From positions 36,431 to 100,430 of the forward strand of contig JBPOHD010000005.1 in the NCBI GenBank assembly GCA_052035955.1: a stretch of 64,000 bases of DNA, read 5' to 3'. Position 1 is the stretch's first letter; each line of letters opens with the position of its first letter. Shown here piece by piece: positions 8,712 through 17,585 of this stretch. The notes below the pieces were generated by a model. The model saw only the letters and a list, made by a program, of their open reading frames with translations. It did no database searches and had not been told where the DNA came from. A program made the position numbers and the translations under genes. This DNA comes from JAEUNJ01 sp052035955. GTDB taxonomy: Bacteria > Pseudomonadota > Gammaproteobacteria > Burkholderiales > Rhodocyclaceae.

Positions 8712-10484
8712 ATGACGAATCCGTCTTCCGCACCCGGGGTCCAACGGATGACCCCCAGCGAGGCTCTGGTCGAAACCCTGGTGGCCCAGGGCGTCCGCGA
8801 TGTCTTCGGCATCGTCGGCTCGGCCTACATGGATGCCCTCGACCTGTTCCCCGCCGCCGGCATACGCTTCATTCCCACCGTCCACGAGCAGGGCGCCGCC
8901 CACATGGCCGACGGCTATGCCCGGGCGGGCGGCCGGCACGGCGTCTGCGTCGGCCAGAACGGGCCCGGCATCACCAATTTCGTCACCGCCGTGGCGGCGG
9001 CCTACTGGGCCCACAGTCCGGTGGTCTTCATCACGCCCGAGACGGGCAGCATGAGCGTCGGTCTTGGGGGATTCCAGGAGACCGACCAGCTGGCGATCTT
9101 CTCGCGCATCACCAAATACCAGGGGCATGTCAACAACCCGCGCCGCATGGCCGAGATCGCCGGCCGCTGCTTCGACCGCGCGGCCCTCGACATGGGGCCG
9201 GCCCAGCTCAACATCCCGCGCGACTACCTCTACGGCGAGGCCGACTACGCCATTCCGCGGCCCGTCCGGGTCGAGCGCGGCCCGGGTGGGCGGGAGAGCC
9301 TGGACGAGGCCGCGGCCCTGCTCGCCGGCGCCCGATTCCCCGTCATCGTGGCCGGCGGCGGGGTGGTGATGGCGGAGGCGACGGAGGCCTGCGTGCGCCT
9401 GGCCGACCTGCTGGCCGCGCCGGTGGTCACCAGCTACCTGCACAACGATGCCTTCCCCGCGGGGCACCCCCTGTGGTGCGGACCCATCGGCTACCAGGGA
9501 TCGAAGGCTGCCATGCGCCTGATCGCGCGGGCCGACGTGGTGCTTGCCCTGGGAACGCGGCTCGGTCCCTTCGGCACCCTGCCCCAGTACGGGCTGGACT
9601 ACTGGCCCTCGTCCGCGAAGATCATCCAGATCGACGCGGACCCGCGGATGATCGGCCTCGTGCGGCCCGTCTCGGTCGGCATCTGCGGCGACGCGAAGGC
9701 CACTGCGGAGGCGCTGCTGGAGCGGCTCTGGTCCCGGCCGGGCGTCTCCCTCGGCGACCTCGACGGGCGACGGGAGGCGGTGGCCCGGGAAAAGGCCGCC
9801 TGGGAGGACGAGCTTGCCGGGTGGATCCAGGAACAGGATCCCTGGAGCATGGAGGTGGCGGCCCAGGATCAGGGCATGCACCCGCGGCAGATGCTGAGGG
9901 CACTGGAGCGCGCCATGCCGCACGACGCCATGGTCTCCACGGACATCGGCAACATCTGCTCCGTGGCCAACAGCTACCTCCGCTTCGATCGGCCGCGCAG
10001 CATGTTCGCGGCGATGAGCTTCGGCAACTGCGGCTACGCCTTCCCGGCCATCATCGGCGCCAAGGTGGCGGCCCCGGAGCGGCCGGCGATCGCCTACGTG
10101 GGCGACGGGGCCTGGGGCATGAGCTTCGGGGAGATCCTCACCTGCGTGCGCGAGCGGATTCCGGTCACGGCCGTGGTCTTCCACAATCGCCAGTGGGGGG
10201 CGGAGAAGAAGAACCAGGTCGATTTCTACAACCGCCGCTTCGTCGGCGCCAACCTAGAGAGCCCCAGCTTTGCCGGCATCGCCCGGGCGATGGGGGCCGA
10301 GGGCCAGGTGATCGACCGCCTGGCCGACGTCGGGCCCGCCCTCGAGGCAGCCTGCGCGGCCCAGGAGGACGGCCGGACGACCGTCCTCGAGATGATGGTG
10401 ACGCGGGAACTGGGCGATCCCTTCCGCCGCGACGCCCTCGCCAAGCCCGTCCGCCTTCTGGACAAGTACAAGGACTACGCATGA
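8712..10484 (+). CDS. Sulfoacetaldehyde acetyltransferase-like ThDP enzyme (Xsc family)
   Basis: 590 residues, start ATG 8712 after a strong AGGAGGAA. It is a three-domain thiamine-diphosphate enzyme: the Pyr domain has catalytic Glu59 in HEQGAAHMADGYARA, the central domain covers about 195-345, and the PP domain has GDG at 464-466 and Asn492 (the Mg/ThDP motif). The segments GIVGSAYMDALDLFP, NGPGITNFVTAV, GGFQETDQ and ELGDPFRRDA closely match my recollection of Xsc, which converts sulfoacetaldehyde plus phosphate to acetyl phosphate and sulfite. No pta or taurine gene is adjacent, so the true substrate may differ. It is the first gene of an operon divergent from an IclR regulator. Confidence 0.75.
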   Translation: MTNPSSAPGVQRMTPSEALVETLVAQGVRDVFGIVGSAYMDALDLFPAAGIRFIPTVHEQGAAHMADGYARAGGRHGVCVGQNGPGITNFVTAVAAAYWAHSPVVFITPETGSMSVGLGGFQETDQLAIFSRITKYQGHVNNPRRMAEIAGRCFDRAALDMGPAQLNIPRDYLYGEADYAIPRPVRVERGPGGRESLDEAAALLAGARFPVIVAGGGVVMAEATEACVRLADLLAAPVVTSYLHNDAFPAGHPLWCGPIGYQGSKAAMRLIARADVVLALGTRLGPFGTLPQYGLDYWPSSAKIIQIDADPRMIGLVRPVSVGICGDAKATAEALLERLWSRPGVSLGDLDGRREAVAREKAAWEDELAGWIQEQDPWSMEVAAQDQGMHPRQMLRALERAMPHDAMVSTDIGNICSVANSYLRFDRPRSMFAAMSFGNCGYAFPAIIGAKVAAPERPAIAYVGDGAWGMSFGEILTCVRERIPVTAVVFHNRQWGAEKKNQVDFYNRRFVGANLESPSFAGIARAMGAEGQVIDRLADVGPALEAACAAQEDGRTTVLEMMVTRELGDPFRRDALAKPVRLLDKYKDYA

Positions 10485-10535
10485 CGGGCCGCGCCGGCAG
10501 GCGCGGCGCCCAGCAACCGGAAAGAGGAGAGAAAA

Positions 10536-12287
10536 ATGTCTGAAATCAGCGGCGGCGAGATCATCGCCCGCATGTTGCAGAAGGAAGGCGTCGAGAAGGT
10601 CTTCGGCATCATCGACGGGACCTACTTCGGCTTCTATTCCTCGTTGCATCGGCTCGGCATCGAGATCGTCACGCCGCGCCACGAATCCTGCGCGGCCCAC
10701 ATGGCGGGCGCCTATGCGCGCCTGACCGGCAAGCTGGGCGTCTGCATGGCCAGCAACGGGCCGGGGGTGGCCAACATCCTGCCCGGCCTGGTCGTCGAGC
10801 AGGCGGAGGGCAACCGGGTCCTGGCCATCACCAGCGCCCGCCGGCCCGGCATCATGTACCCGGACCGGGGCGGTGCCTACCAGTGCTTCGACCAGTCCGG
10901 CGTCATCGGGAAGATCGGCAAGTGGAGCGCCGCGGTGTCGGCCTTCGAGCGGGTGCCGGAGCTGACCCGCAAGGCTCTGCGCAAGAGCTGGGAGGGGCGT
11001 CCCGGCGTGGTGCACGTGGACGTACCGGAGAACATCATGAACGGCAAGGTGAAGGCCGAGGTGGGCTTCTGGGCGCCCCACCAGTACCGCCATCCCGATC
11101 CGGTCTCCCCAACCACGGACCAGGTGGCCCGGGCCGCCACCCTGCTGGTGCAGGCCAAGGCGCCGATGATCCACGCCGGGTCCGGCATCATCCATGCCGG
11201 CGCCTACGACGCCCTGAAGCGGGTCGCCGAACTGCTGCAGGCGCCGGTGACGACCAGCTGGGCCGCCCGCGGCGTGCTGACGGAGGATTCGCCGCTGGCC
11301 ATTCCCATGCCCCACGTGAAGCTCAACCACAAGGTGCGCAACGATGCGGACGTGGTGCTGATCATCGGTTCCCGCCTCGGCGAGACCGACTGGTGGGGCA
11401 GGCCGCCCTACTGGCGGGCGGCCGCCGAGCAGCAGACCATCCAGGTGGACGCCGACCCGGACATGATCGGCCTCAACAAGCCGGCGGACCTGGCCATCGT
11501 CGCCGACGCCCGGCGCTTCCTGGAGGCCCTGGCCGCCGAGCTCGAGCTGCGCAGGAACGGCATCGACACCGCCGGCCGCCAGGCCCGCCTGGCCGGCTAC
11601 TCGAAAGTCATGCGGGAGGACCGGGAAGGCTGGGACAAGGCCCTCGCCGACATGGCCGTGCCCATGCATCCCGCCCACATCGGCGCCGTCTGCCGCGAGC
11701 TCTTCCCGGCCGATTCGGTGCTCGTCGCCGACGGCGGCAACGCCACCATCTGGGCCATGTTTTATCACCGGGTCACCGTGCCCAACACGGTGGTGTCCAC
11801 CTTCAAGTTCGGCATGCTCGGCGCCGGCATGGCCCAGGCCGTCGGCGCCGCCATGGCGCGACCCGGCAAGCCGGTCTGCTGCATCATCGGCGACGGCGCC
11901 TTCGGTTTCCATCCCCAGGAGGTGGAGACGGCGGTGCGCAACAAGGCCCAGGTCATCTACGTGGTCCTCTGCGACAAGCAGTGGGGCATGGTGAAGATGA
12001 ACCAGCAATTCATGCTGCGCCCCTTCAAGACGATGATCTTCAAGCACCTGGACCCGGACGAGACCATCAAGGCCGACCTCGGCGAGATCGAGTTCGACAA
12101 GCTGGGGCAGAGCATGGGGGCCTACGGGGAACGGGTGTCCGACCCGACGCAGCTGAAGTCGGCCCTGGAGCGCGCGCTGGCCACCGGCGGCTGCGCGGTG
12201 ATCCACGTCGATGTGGACCCGGTGAAACACATGTGGGCGCCGGGGCTGATACATTTCAAGAAAATGCACGAGGAGCCCAAGGGCTGA
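10536..12287 (+). CDS. Second ThDP-dependent enzyme, acetolactate-synthase-like
   Basis: 583 residues with AGAGGAGAG upstream of ATG 10536. It has the ThDP fold: catalytic Glu50 in RHESCAAHMAGAYAR, a central Rossmann-like domain, and a PP domain with GDG at 452-454. The position usually held by the metal-binding Asn is Asp480 (LCDKQWG). It is a family member of the acetolactate synthase/benzoylformate decarboxylase/oxalyl-CoA decarboxylase superfamily, but I cannot assign a reaction. There is no small regulatory subunit nearby, so a biosynthetic AHAS role is unlikely. It lies 51 bases after the Xsc-like gene and shares its fold, but the two sequences are far apart. Confidence 0.75.
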   Translation: MSEISGGEIIARMLQKEGVEKVFGIIDGTYFGFYSSLHRLGIEIVTPRHESCAAHMAGAYARLTGKLGVCMASNGPGVANILPGLVVEQAEGNRVLAITSARRPGIMYPDRGGAYQCFDQSGVIGKIGKWSAAVSAFERVPELTRKALRKSWEGRPGVVHVDVPENIMNGKVKAEVGFWAPHQYRHPDPVSPTTDQVARAATLLVQAKAPMIHAGSGIIHAGAYDALKRVAELLQAPVTTSWAARGVLTEDSPLAIPMPHVKLNHKVRNDADVVLIIGSRLGETDWWGRPPYWRAAAEQQTIQVDADPDMIGLNKPADLAIVADARRFLEALAAELELRRNGIDTAGRQARLAGYSKVMREDREGWDKALADMAVPMHPAHIGAVCRELFPADSVLVADGGNATIWAMFYHRVTVPNTVVSTFKFGMLGAGMAQAVGAAMARPGKPVCCIIGDGAFGFHPQEVETAVRNKAQVIYVVLCDKQWGMVKMNQQFMLRPFKTMIFKHLDPDETIKADLGEIEFDKLGQSMGAYGERVSDPTQLKSALERALATGGCAVIHVDVDPVKHMWAPGLIHFKKMHEEPKG

Positions 12288-12390
12288 AGGGCTTCCGCGG
12301 CCGCCACCGGCGGGACCGCCGGGCGGCGGCCGTTCGATTGCGCGACCAGGAAGGCGCAGTTGCGGCGCTGCGCGGGAGGGAGGAGGGAAC

Positions 12391-13311
12391 ATGGGCGACA
12401 TCGATCTGGTCCGGCTGAACTTCAATCCGGAATCCCTGGGATTGTTGAACGTGATCCTGGGCATCGTCATGTTCGGTGTCGCCATGGACATGAAACTCTC
12501 GGACTTCAAGGGCGTGCTGGCGACGCCCAAACCGGTGATGATCGGCGTGCTCGGCCAGTTCGTCCTCCTGCCGGCCTTCAGCTACCTCCTGATCCTGCTC
12601 ATCGAACCGGCGCCGAGCATCGCCCTCGGCATGATGCTGGTGGCCGCCTGTCCGGGCGGCAACATCTCGAATTTCCTGACGCACTTCTCGCGCGGGAACA
12701 CCGCCCTCTCCGTGACCATGACGGCCATCTCGACGGCCGTGGCCATCGTCATGACCCCCCTCAACTTTTCCTTCTGGTCCAGCCTCAATCCGAAGACCGC
12801 CACCCTCCTCAACTCGGTGTCGCTGGACCCGGCCGAGATGCTGCTGGCCGTGTTCATGCTCCTCGGCGTGCCGATGGCGGCAGGCCTGCTGGTTGCCCGC
12901 CGCTTTCCCGCCTTCGCGGAGCGGACCAAGAAGCCGATGCGCGTCTTCTCCCTGGTGTTCTTCGCGATCTTCGTCATTGGCGCCCTGATCGCCAACTGGC
13001 AGTACTTCATCAAGTACGTGGGTTTCGTGGTCTTCGCGGTCTTCCTGCAGAATGCCCTGGCCCTTTCTGCAGGCTATTTCGCCGCCCTGTTCTCGGGCCT
13101 TCCCGAGGCGGACCGGCGGGCCGTCTCGATCGAGGTCGGGATCCAGAATTCCGGTCTCGGCCTGGTCCTGATCTTCAATTTCTTCGACGGCCTCGGCGGC
13201 ATGGCCATCGTCACCGCGTGGTGGGGCATCTGGCACGTGATCAGCGGCTTTACGGTCGCCGGCCTCTGGCGCCGCAGGCCCCCGACGGCGACTGCCGCCC
13301 CGACGCCATGA
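12391..13311 (+). CDS. BASS-family (bile acid:Na+ symporter type) transporter
   Basis: 306 residues, almost entirely hydrophobic, with about nine to ten predicted helices. Hallmarks are CPGGNISNFLTHFSRGN in the middle and EVGIQNSGLGLVL near residue 250, the Glu/Gln sodium-site segment of the family. The start ATG 12391 follows GGGAGGGAGGAGGG. BASS proteins move organic anions such as bile acids, 2-oxo acids, pantothenate or sulfonated compounds with Na+. The gene sits between the ThDP enzymes and two oxidoreductases, and its stop overlaps the next ATG. It is therefore the likely importer for this operon's substrate, whose identity is unknown. Confidence 0.88.
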   Translation: MGDIDLVRLNFNPESLGLLNVILGIVMFGVAMDMKLSDFKGVLATPKPVMIGVLGQFVLLPAFSYLLILLIEPAPSIALGMMLVAACPGGNISNFLTHFSRGNTALSVTMTAISTAVAIVMTPLNFSFWSSLNPKTATLLNSVSLDPAEMLLAVFMLLGVPMAAGLLVARRFPAFAERTKKPMRVFSLVFFAIFVIGALIANWQYFIKYVGFVVFAVFLQNALALSAGYFAALFSGLPEADRRAVSIEVGIQNSGLGLVLIFNFFDGLGGMAIVTAWWGIWHVISGFTVAGLWRRRPPTATAAPTP

Positions 13312-14279
13312 ACGGCGTTCCCGTCCTCGTCACGGGTGCCGGGGGTTACCTGGGCACCCAGCTCCTGGCCGGCCTGGCCGGCGATGGCAATGGCCCGGGC
13401 ATCGTCGCCCTCGACGTGCGCGAAGTCCCGGCGGAAAGGCGCCTGCCCGGCGTCGATTACCGCCTGGCCGACGTGCGCGATGCCGAGGGCCTGCAGCGCA
13501 TCTTCCTCGAGACCCGGCCGCGGGTGGTGGTGCATCTCGCCTCCATCGTCACCCCGGGCAAGGACAGCAACCGCCAGTTCGAGTACGAGGTGGACGTGGG
13601 CGGCACGGCCAAGGTGCTGGAGGCCTGCCGGCTGGCCGGCGTGCGGCGCATCGTCGTCACCTCGAGCGGCGCCGCCTACGGCTATTACGCCGACAATCCC
13701 GCCTGGATCTCGGAGGACTGGCCGGTGCGCGGCAACGAGGCCTTTGCCTACGCCTACCACAAGCGCCTCGTCGAGGAGATGCTGGCGGCCTGGCGCAGGA
13801 AGTTTCCAGAGCTCGAACAGGTGGTCTTCCGGGTCGGCACCATCCTCGGCGAGACGGTGCGCAACCAGATCACGGACCTCTTCGAGAAGCCGCGGCTGAT
13901 CGCCATCCGCGGTTCCGACAGTCCCTTCGTCTTCGTCTGGGACCGGGACGTGGTGGGCGCCATCCGGCGCGCCATCGGGGACGGCCCGGCCGGCATCTAC
14001 AACGTCGCCGGGGACGGCGCCATGACCATCCGGCAGATCGCCGCCCGCCTCGGCAAGCCGGTGCTGGCGATTCCGGCCGGCCTGCTGCGCGGCGTCCTGG
14101 CCGTCCTCAAGCCCCTCGGCCTGACCCAGTACGGACCCGCCCAGGTGGATTTCCTGCGCTACCGGCCGGTCCTCGACAACGCCCGCCTGAAGGGCGACTT
14201 CGGCTACCGGCCCGAGCTGAGTTCCGCCGAGGTCTTCGACCTCTACCTGCGCTCCCACGGCCACCGTGTCACGGCGTGA
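13308..14279 (+). CDS. NAD-dependent epimerase/dehydratase-type extended SDR
   Basis: 323 residues from ATG 13308, overlapping the transporter stop. An N-terminal Rossmann motif VTGAGGYLG leads the domain. Ser/Thr of SSGAAYG and the catalytic Tyr-Lys pair in YAYAYHK (near residue 150) are present. The C-terminal part contains FVWDRDVVGAI and GIYNVAGDGAMTIRQIAA, typical of epimerases and 3-beta-hydroxysteroid dehydrogenase-like proteins. It is part of the IclR-linked operon and presumably oxidises or reduces a hydroxyl or keto group of the imported compound. The sequence alone does not choose between sugar, steroid or other substrates. Confidence 0.82.
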   Translation: MNGVPVLVTGAGGYLGTQLLAGLAGDGNGPGIVALDVREVPAERRLPGVDYRLADVRDAEGLQRIFLETRPRVVVHLASIVTPGKDSNRQFEYEVDVGGTAKVLEACRLAGVRRIVVTSSGAAYGYYADNPAWISEDWPVRGNEAFAYAYHKRLVEEMLAAWRRKFPELEQVVFRVGTILGETVRNQITDLFEKPRLIAIRGSDSPFVFVWDRDVVGAIRRAIGDGPAGIYNVAGDGAMTIRQIAARLGKPVLAIPAGLLRGVLAVLKPLGLTQYGPAQVDFLRYRPVLDNARLKGDFGYRPELSSAEVFDLYLRSHGHRVTA

Positions 14280-15081
14280 CTTCCGCGGCCGGCATGTGGT
14301 CGTCACCGGCGCCGCCGGCGGACTCGGCCGGGCGCTCTGCCTGCGCTTCGGCGCCGAGGGGGCGAGCATCGCGGCCCTGGACCGGGATGCGGGCGCCCTG
14401 GCGGCCCTGTCGGAACTGCTCGCCGGGCGCGGCATCCGCCACGCCGCGGTCGCCTGCGACGTGGCCGACGAGGGTGGGGTTGCGGCGGCCTTCGATCAGG
14501 CCAGGGCGATCCTGGGGCCGGTGGACCTGCTGATCGCCAACGCCGGCATCACCCAGCGCAGCCTGCTGGCGAACACCCGTCCGGCGGTGATCCGCCGGGT
14601 CATGGAAGTGAATTTCCTCGGCGCCCTGTACTGCACCCACGCCGCCCTGCCGGACCTGCTGGCGCGCCGGGGCATGGTGATCGGCATTTCCAGCGTCGCC
14701 GGCTTCGCGCCCCTGCTGGCCCGCACCGGTTATGCCGCCAGCAAGCACGCCCTGCACGGCTTCTTCGACAGCCTGCGCAGCGAAGTGTCGGGTGCCGGCG
14801 TGGATGTGCTGCTGGTCTGCCCGTCCTTCATCGAGACGGGCATCGAGAAGGCGGCGCTGGCGGGCGACGGCCGACCGGTCGGCCACGGCCAGGCCGTCGT
14901 GGGCCGGCGGGCGACCCCGGAGGAGATCGCCGAAAGAATCCACCGCGCCGCCGTGCGTCGCCGGCGGTTGCTGCTGCCGGGCGCCGTGCCGCGCCTGGCC
15001 TGGTGGGTGTCGCGGCTGGCCCCGGGGGTCTATGCGCGGCTCATGGCGCGCAGCCAGCGGGCGGAGTTGGAGGCCGGCTGA
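14266..15081 (+). CDS. Short-chain dehydrogenase/reductase closing the ThDP/BASS operon
   Basis: 271 residues from GTG 14266, overlapping the epimerase gene by 14 bases. Classical SDR motifs are TGAAGGLG near residue 14, NAG in LIANAGIT, catalytic Ser in GISSVAG, and Tyr-Lys in YAASK. The C-terminal RLAWWVSRLAPGVYARLM segment suggests membrane association, as seen in DltE-like SDRs. The tight overlap with its neighbour indicates co-translation and a shared pathway. It ends at 15081, convergent with the DsrE-like gene. The substrate is unknown. Confidence 0.85.
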   Translation: MSRRDFRGRHVVVTGAAGGLGRALCLRFGAEGASIAALDRDAGALAALSELLAGRGIRHAAVACDVADEGGVAAAFDQARAILGPVDLLIANAGITQRSLLANTRPAVIRRVMEVNFLGALYCTHAALPDLLARRGMVIGISSVAGFAPLLARTGYAASKHALHGFFDSLRSEVSGAGVDVLLVCPSFIETGIEKAALAGDGRPVGHGQAVVGRRATPEEIAERIHRAAVRRRRLLLPGAVPRLAWWVSRLAPGVYARLMARSQRAELEAG

Positions 15082-15084
15082 GGG

Positions 15085-15105
15085 CCGGCGCCGCATCGCC
15101 GCCGG
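15085..15105. terminator. Weak hairpin between convergent genes
   Basis: A six-base stem CCGGCG/CGCCGG with a nine-base loop fills the 24-base gap between the SDR and DsrE-like stops. There is no U-tract, so this is only a candidate bidirectional terminator. Confidence 0.3.
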
Positions 15106-15654
15106 TCAGGGGCTGATGGCCACGTAGCCTTGGTGGGCGAGGTCGATCATGCGCAGGTTGGCACCGGCATTCACCTTCACGCCGGGCAGCAACCGGGCGT
15201 TCGTCCAGCCGTCGCGCATCATGGTCATGCCGCATTCCTCGACCTGCACCCCCATGGCGAGCAACTTGCCGATGCCGGCCTTGTAGGGGTTGCCGGTCCT
15301 GGTCTTGCGGGCCTCGTCGTAGGCCTTGTCGTTGAGCAGCATGAAGCCGCCGGCGCCGTTGAAGACGGCGACGATCTTCGCCTCGGTGCCGGTCTGGCGG
15401 AACTTCTCGGCCAGCATGGCGACCTGTTGCACGGCGAAGCCGTTGTCGCCGCCCGGCGCCACCCGGTCGATGTGGAAGACCACCTTCGCCTCCTTGAGGT
15501 TCACCGGGATGTCGATGGTCGGGCCGCCCGCCATGGCGCCCGGCATCCCGGATGGCATGGCCGCGCCCGGCATCATGCCGCCGTGACCGGCGTGCCGGGC
15601 GGGAACGGAGGTGGCGAGGAACAAGGTGGCGGCGGCGAAGAGCGCGCGTTTCAT
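15106..15654 (-). CDS. Exported DsrE-family protein
   Basis: 182 residues. An N-terminal signal peptide (about 1-19) is followed by a His/Gly/Met-rich stretch (HAGHGGMMPGAAMPSGM) that could bind metal. A DsrE/DsrF-like fold covers about 48-178, with strands KVVFHIDRVAPGG and AKIVAVFNGAGG and the conserved Cys in VQVEECGMTM. DsrE proteins handle sulfur transfer or sulfur-related redox chemistry, but exported homologues are mostly uncharacterised. It is the last gene of the TetR-MFP-ABC operon, 21 bases after the ATPase, so its role is probably tied to that exporter. Confidence 0.8.
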   Translation of the reverse strand: MKRALFAAATLFLATSVPARHAGHGGMMPGAAMPSGMPGAMAGGPTIDIPVNLKEAKVVFHIDRVAPGGDNGFAVQQVAMLAEKFRQTGTEAKIVAVFNGAGGFMLLNDKAYDEARKTRTGNPYKAGIGKLLAMGVQVEECGMTMMRDGWTNARLLPGVKVNAGANLRMIDLAHQGYVAISP

Positions 15655-15675
15655 GGCAGGTCCTTTCGGCGTGGG

Positions 15676-16389
<714 letters not shown>

Positions 16390-16391
16390 CG

Positions 16392-17585
16392 TCAGCCTCC
16401 GATGGCCGTCGCCGGATCGACGCGCAGGGCGGCGCGGATGGCGGCGATGCTGGCCACCGCGCAGATCAGCATGACGGAGAAGAAGGCGCGCACGGCGTCG
16501 CCGGTTTCCAGTAGCACGTACTTGGGGAAATAGGGCGCCCAGAGTGTGGCGGCGGTCTTGCCGACGAGGAAGCCGGCCAGGCCCAGGCCCATGGCCTCCT
16601 GGAGGATCATGCCGGCGATGGTCCGGTTGCGCGTGCCGATGAGCTTCAGCACGGCGATCTCGCGCAGCTTGCCGAGGGTCATGGTGTAGATGATGAAGGA
16701 GACGATGGCGCCGCTGACCACGGCGAGGATGGCCAGGAACATGGCGATCTGACGTGCCGAGGTGGCGATCAGCTTGGCGACCAGGATCTCTTCCATCTGG
16801 TCGCGGGTGTAGGCGGTCAGCCGCTTCCAGCGCCGGATGGTCTCGGCCACCTCGTCGGCATCGGTTCCCGGGGCGACGCGTACCAGGACGGCATTCACGT
16901 TGTGGTTGGCGGCCTGGCTGGCGATCACGGCGTCGAGCAGCCCCGGCACGCCCGGCCGGTTGAGGGCAGGATTGGCCGCGGTGCGCGCCCGGTCGTTGAC
17001 GATGGCATCGTTGTCCCTCAGGAACTGGGCCTCCTGGGCGTCCTGCAGGGGGACGAAGATCATCGGGTCGCCGCCGGAGGAGACCATGCGGCGGGTGAGG
17101 CCGACCACGGAATAGTCGTGGCGGCGGATGCGCACCACGTCGCCGGGGCGCAGGCCCGTCTTCTCGTCGGCGACCGCCTCGTAGTGGCTGCGCGTCACGG
17201 GCCGGCCGGCCACCAGCTTGCCCGGCGCCCCGGGACGCCCCGGCTCGAAGCCGACCACCATGGCCCGGGTGTCGCTGTCGCCGTGGCGGACCTGCATGGT
17301 GAGGTAGGTGGCGTTGCCCGTGGCGGCGACCCCCGGCAGGCCGGCGATGCCGCGCCAGGCGTCGTCGTGGACGGTGGACGGCTCGGCGTAGGGGCCGAGG
17401 GTGTCCTGCTGCACCACCCAGAGGTCGGCGCCGCTGTTGGACAGCAGCACCTTGGCGTCTTCCACCATCCCGCGGTAGATGCCGGCCATGGACAGGGTGA
17501 CGCCGATCAGCAGTCCGAGGCCGATCCCGGTGAACACGTACTTCCCCCAGGAATGGGCGATGTCGCGGGCGGCCAGGTTGATCAT
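16392..17585 (-). CDS. FtsX-like ABC transporter permease
   Basis: 397 residues. One N-terminal helix (about 17-37) is followed by a large periplasmic domain (about 40-270) and three C-terminal helices (about 280-390), the MacB/DevC-type topology. The start codon overlaps the stop of the membrane fusion gene (ATGA). The ALRVDPATAIGG end is typical of FtsX/MacB permeases. Together with the ATPase and MFP it probably exports a hydrophobic compound, peptide or lipid from the periplasm or inner membrane. The substrate cannot be read from the sequence. Confidence 0.92.
   Translation of the reverse strand: MINLAARDIAHSWGKYVFTGIGLGLLIGVTLSMAGIYRGMVEDAKVLLSNSGADLWVVQQDTLGPYAEPSTVHDDAWRGIAGLPGVAATGNATYLTMQVRHGDSDTRAMVVGFEPGRPGAPGKLVAGRPVTRSHYEAVADEKTGLRPGDVVRIRRHDYSVVGLTRRMVSSGGDPMIFVPLQDAQEAQFLRDNDAIVNDRARTAANPALNRPGVPGLLDAVIASQAANHNVNAVLVRVAPGTDADEVAETIRRWKRLTAYTRDQMEEILVAKLIATSARQIAMFLAILAVVSGAIVSFIIYTMTLGKLREIAVLKLIGTRNRTIAGMILQEAMGLGLAGFLVGKTAATLWAPYFPKYVLLETGDAVRAFFSVMLICAVASIAAIRAALRVDPATAIGG

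Noticed and set aside
8712..12287. The two ThDP genes as acetohydroxyacid synthase for branched-chain amino acid synthesis
   Set aside because: No regulatory subunit (ilvN/ilvH) or ilvC nearby, an IclR regulator and a transporter adjacent, and the first protein is Xsc-like.
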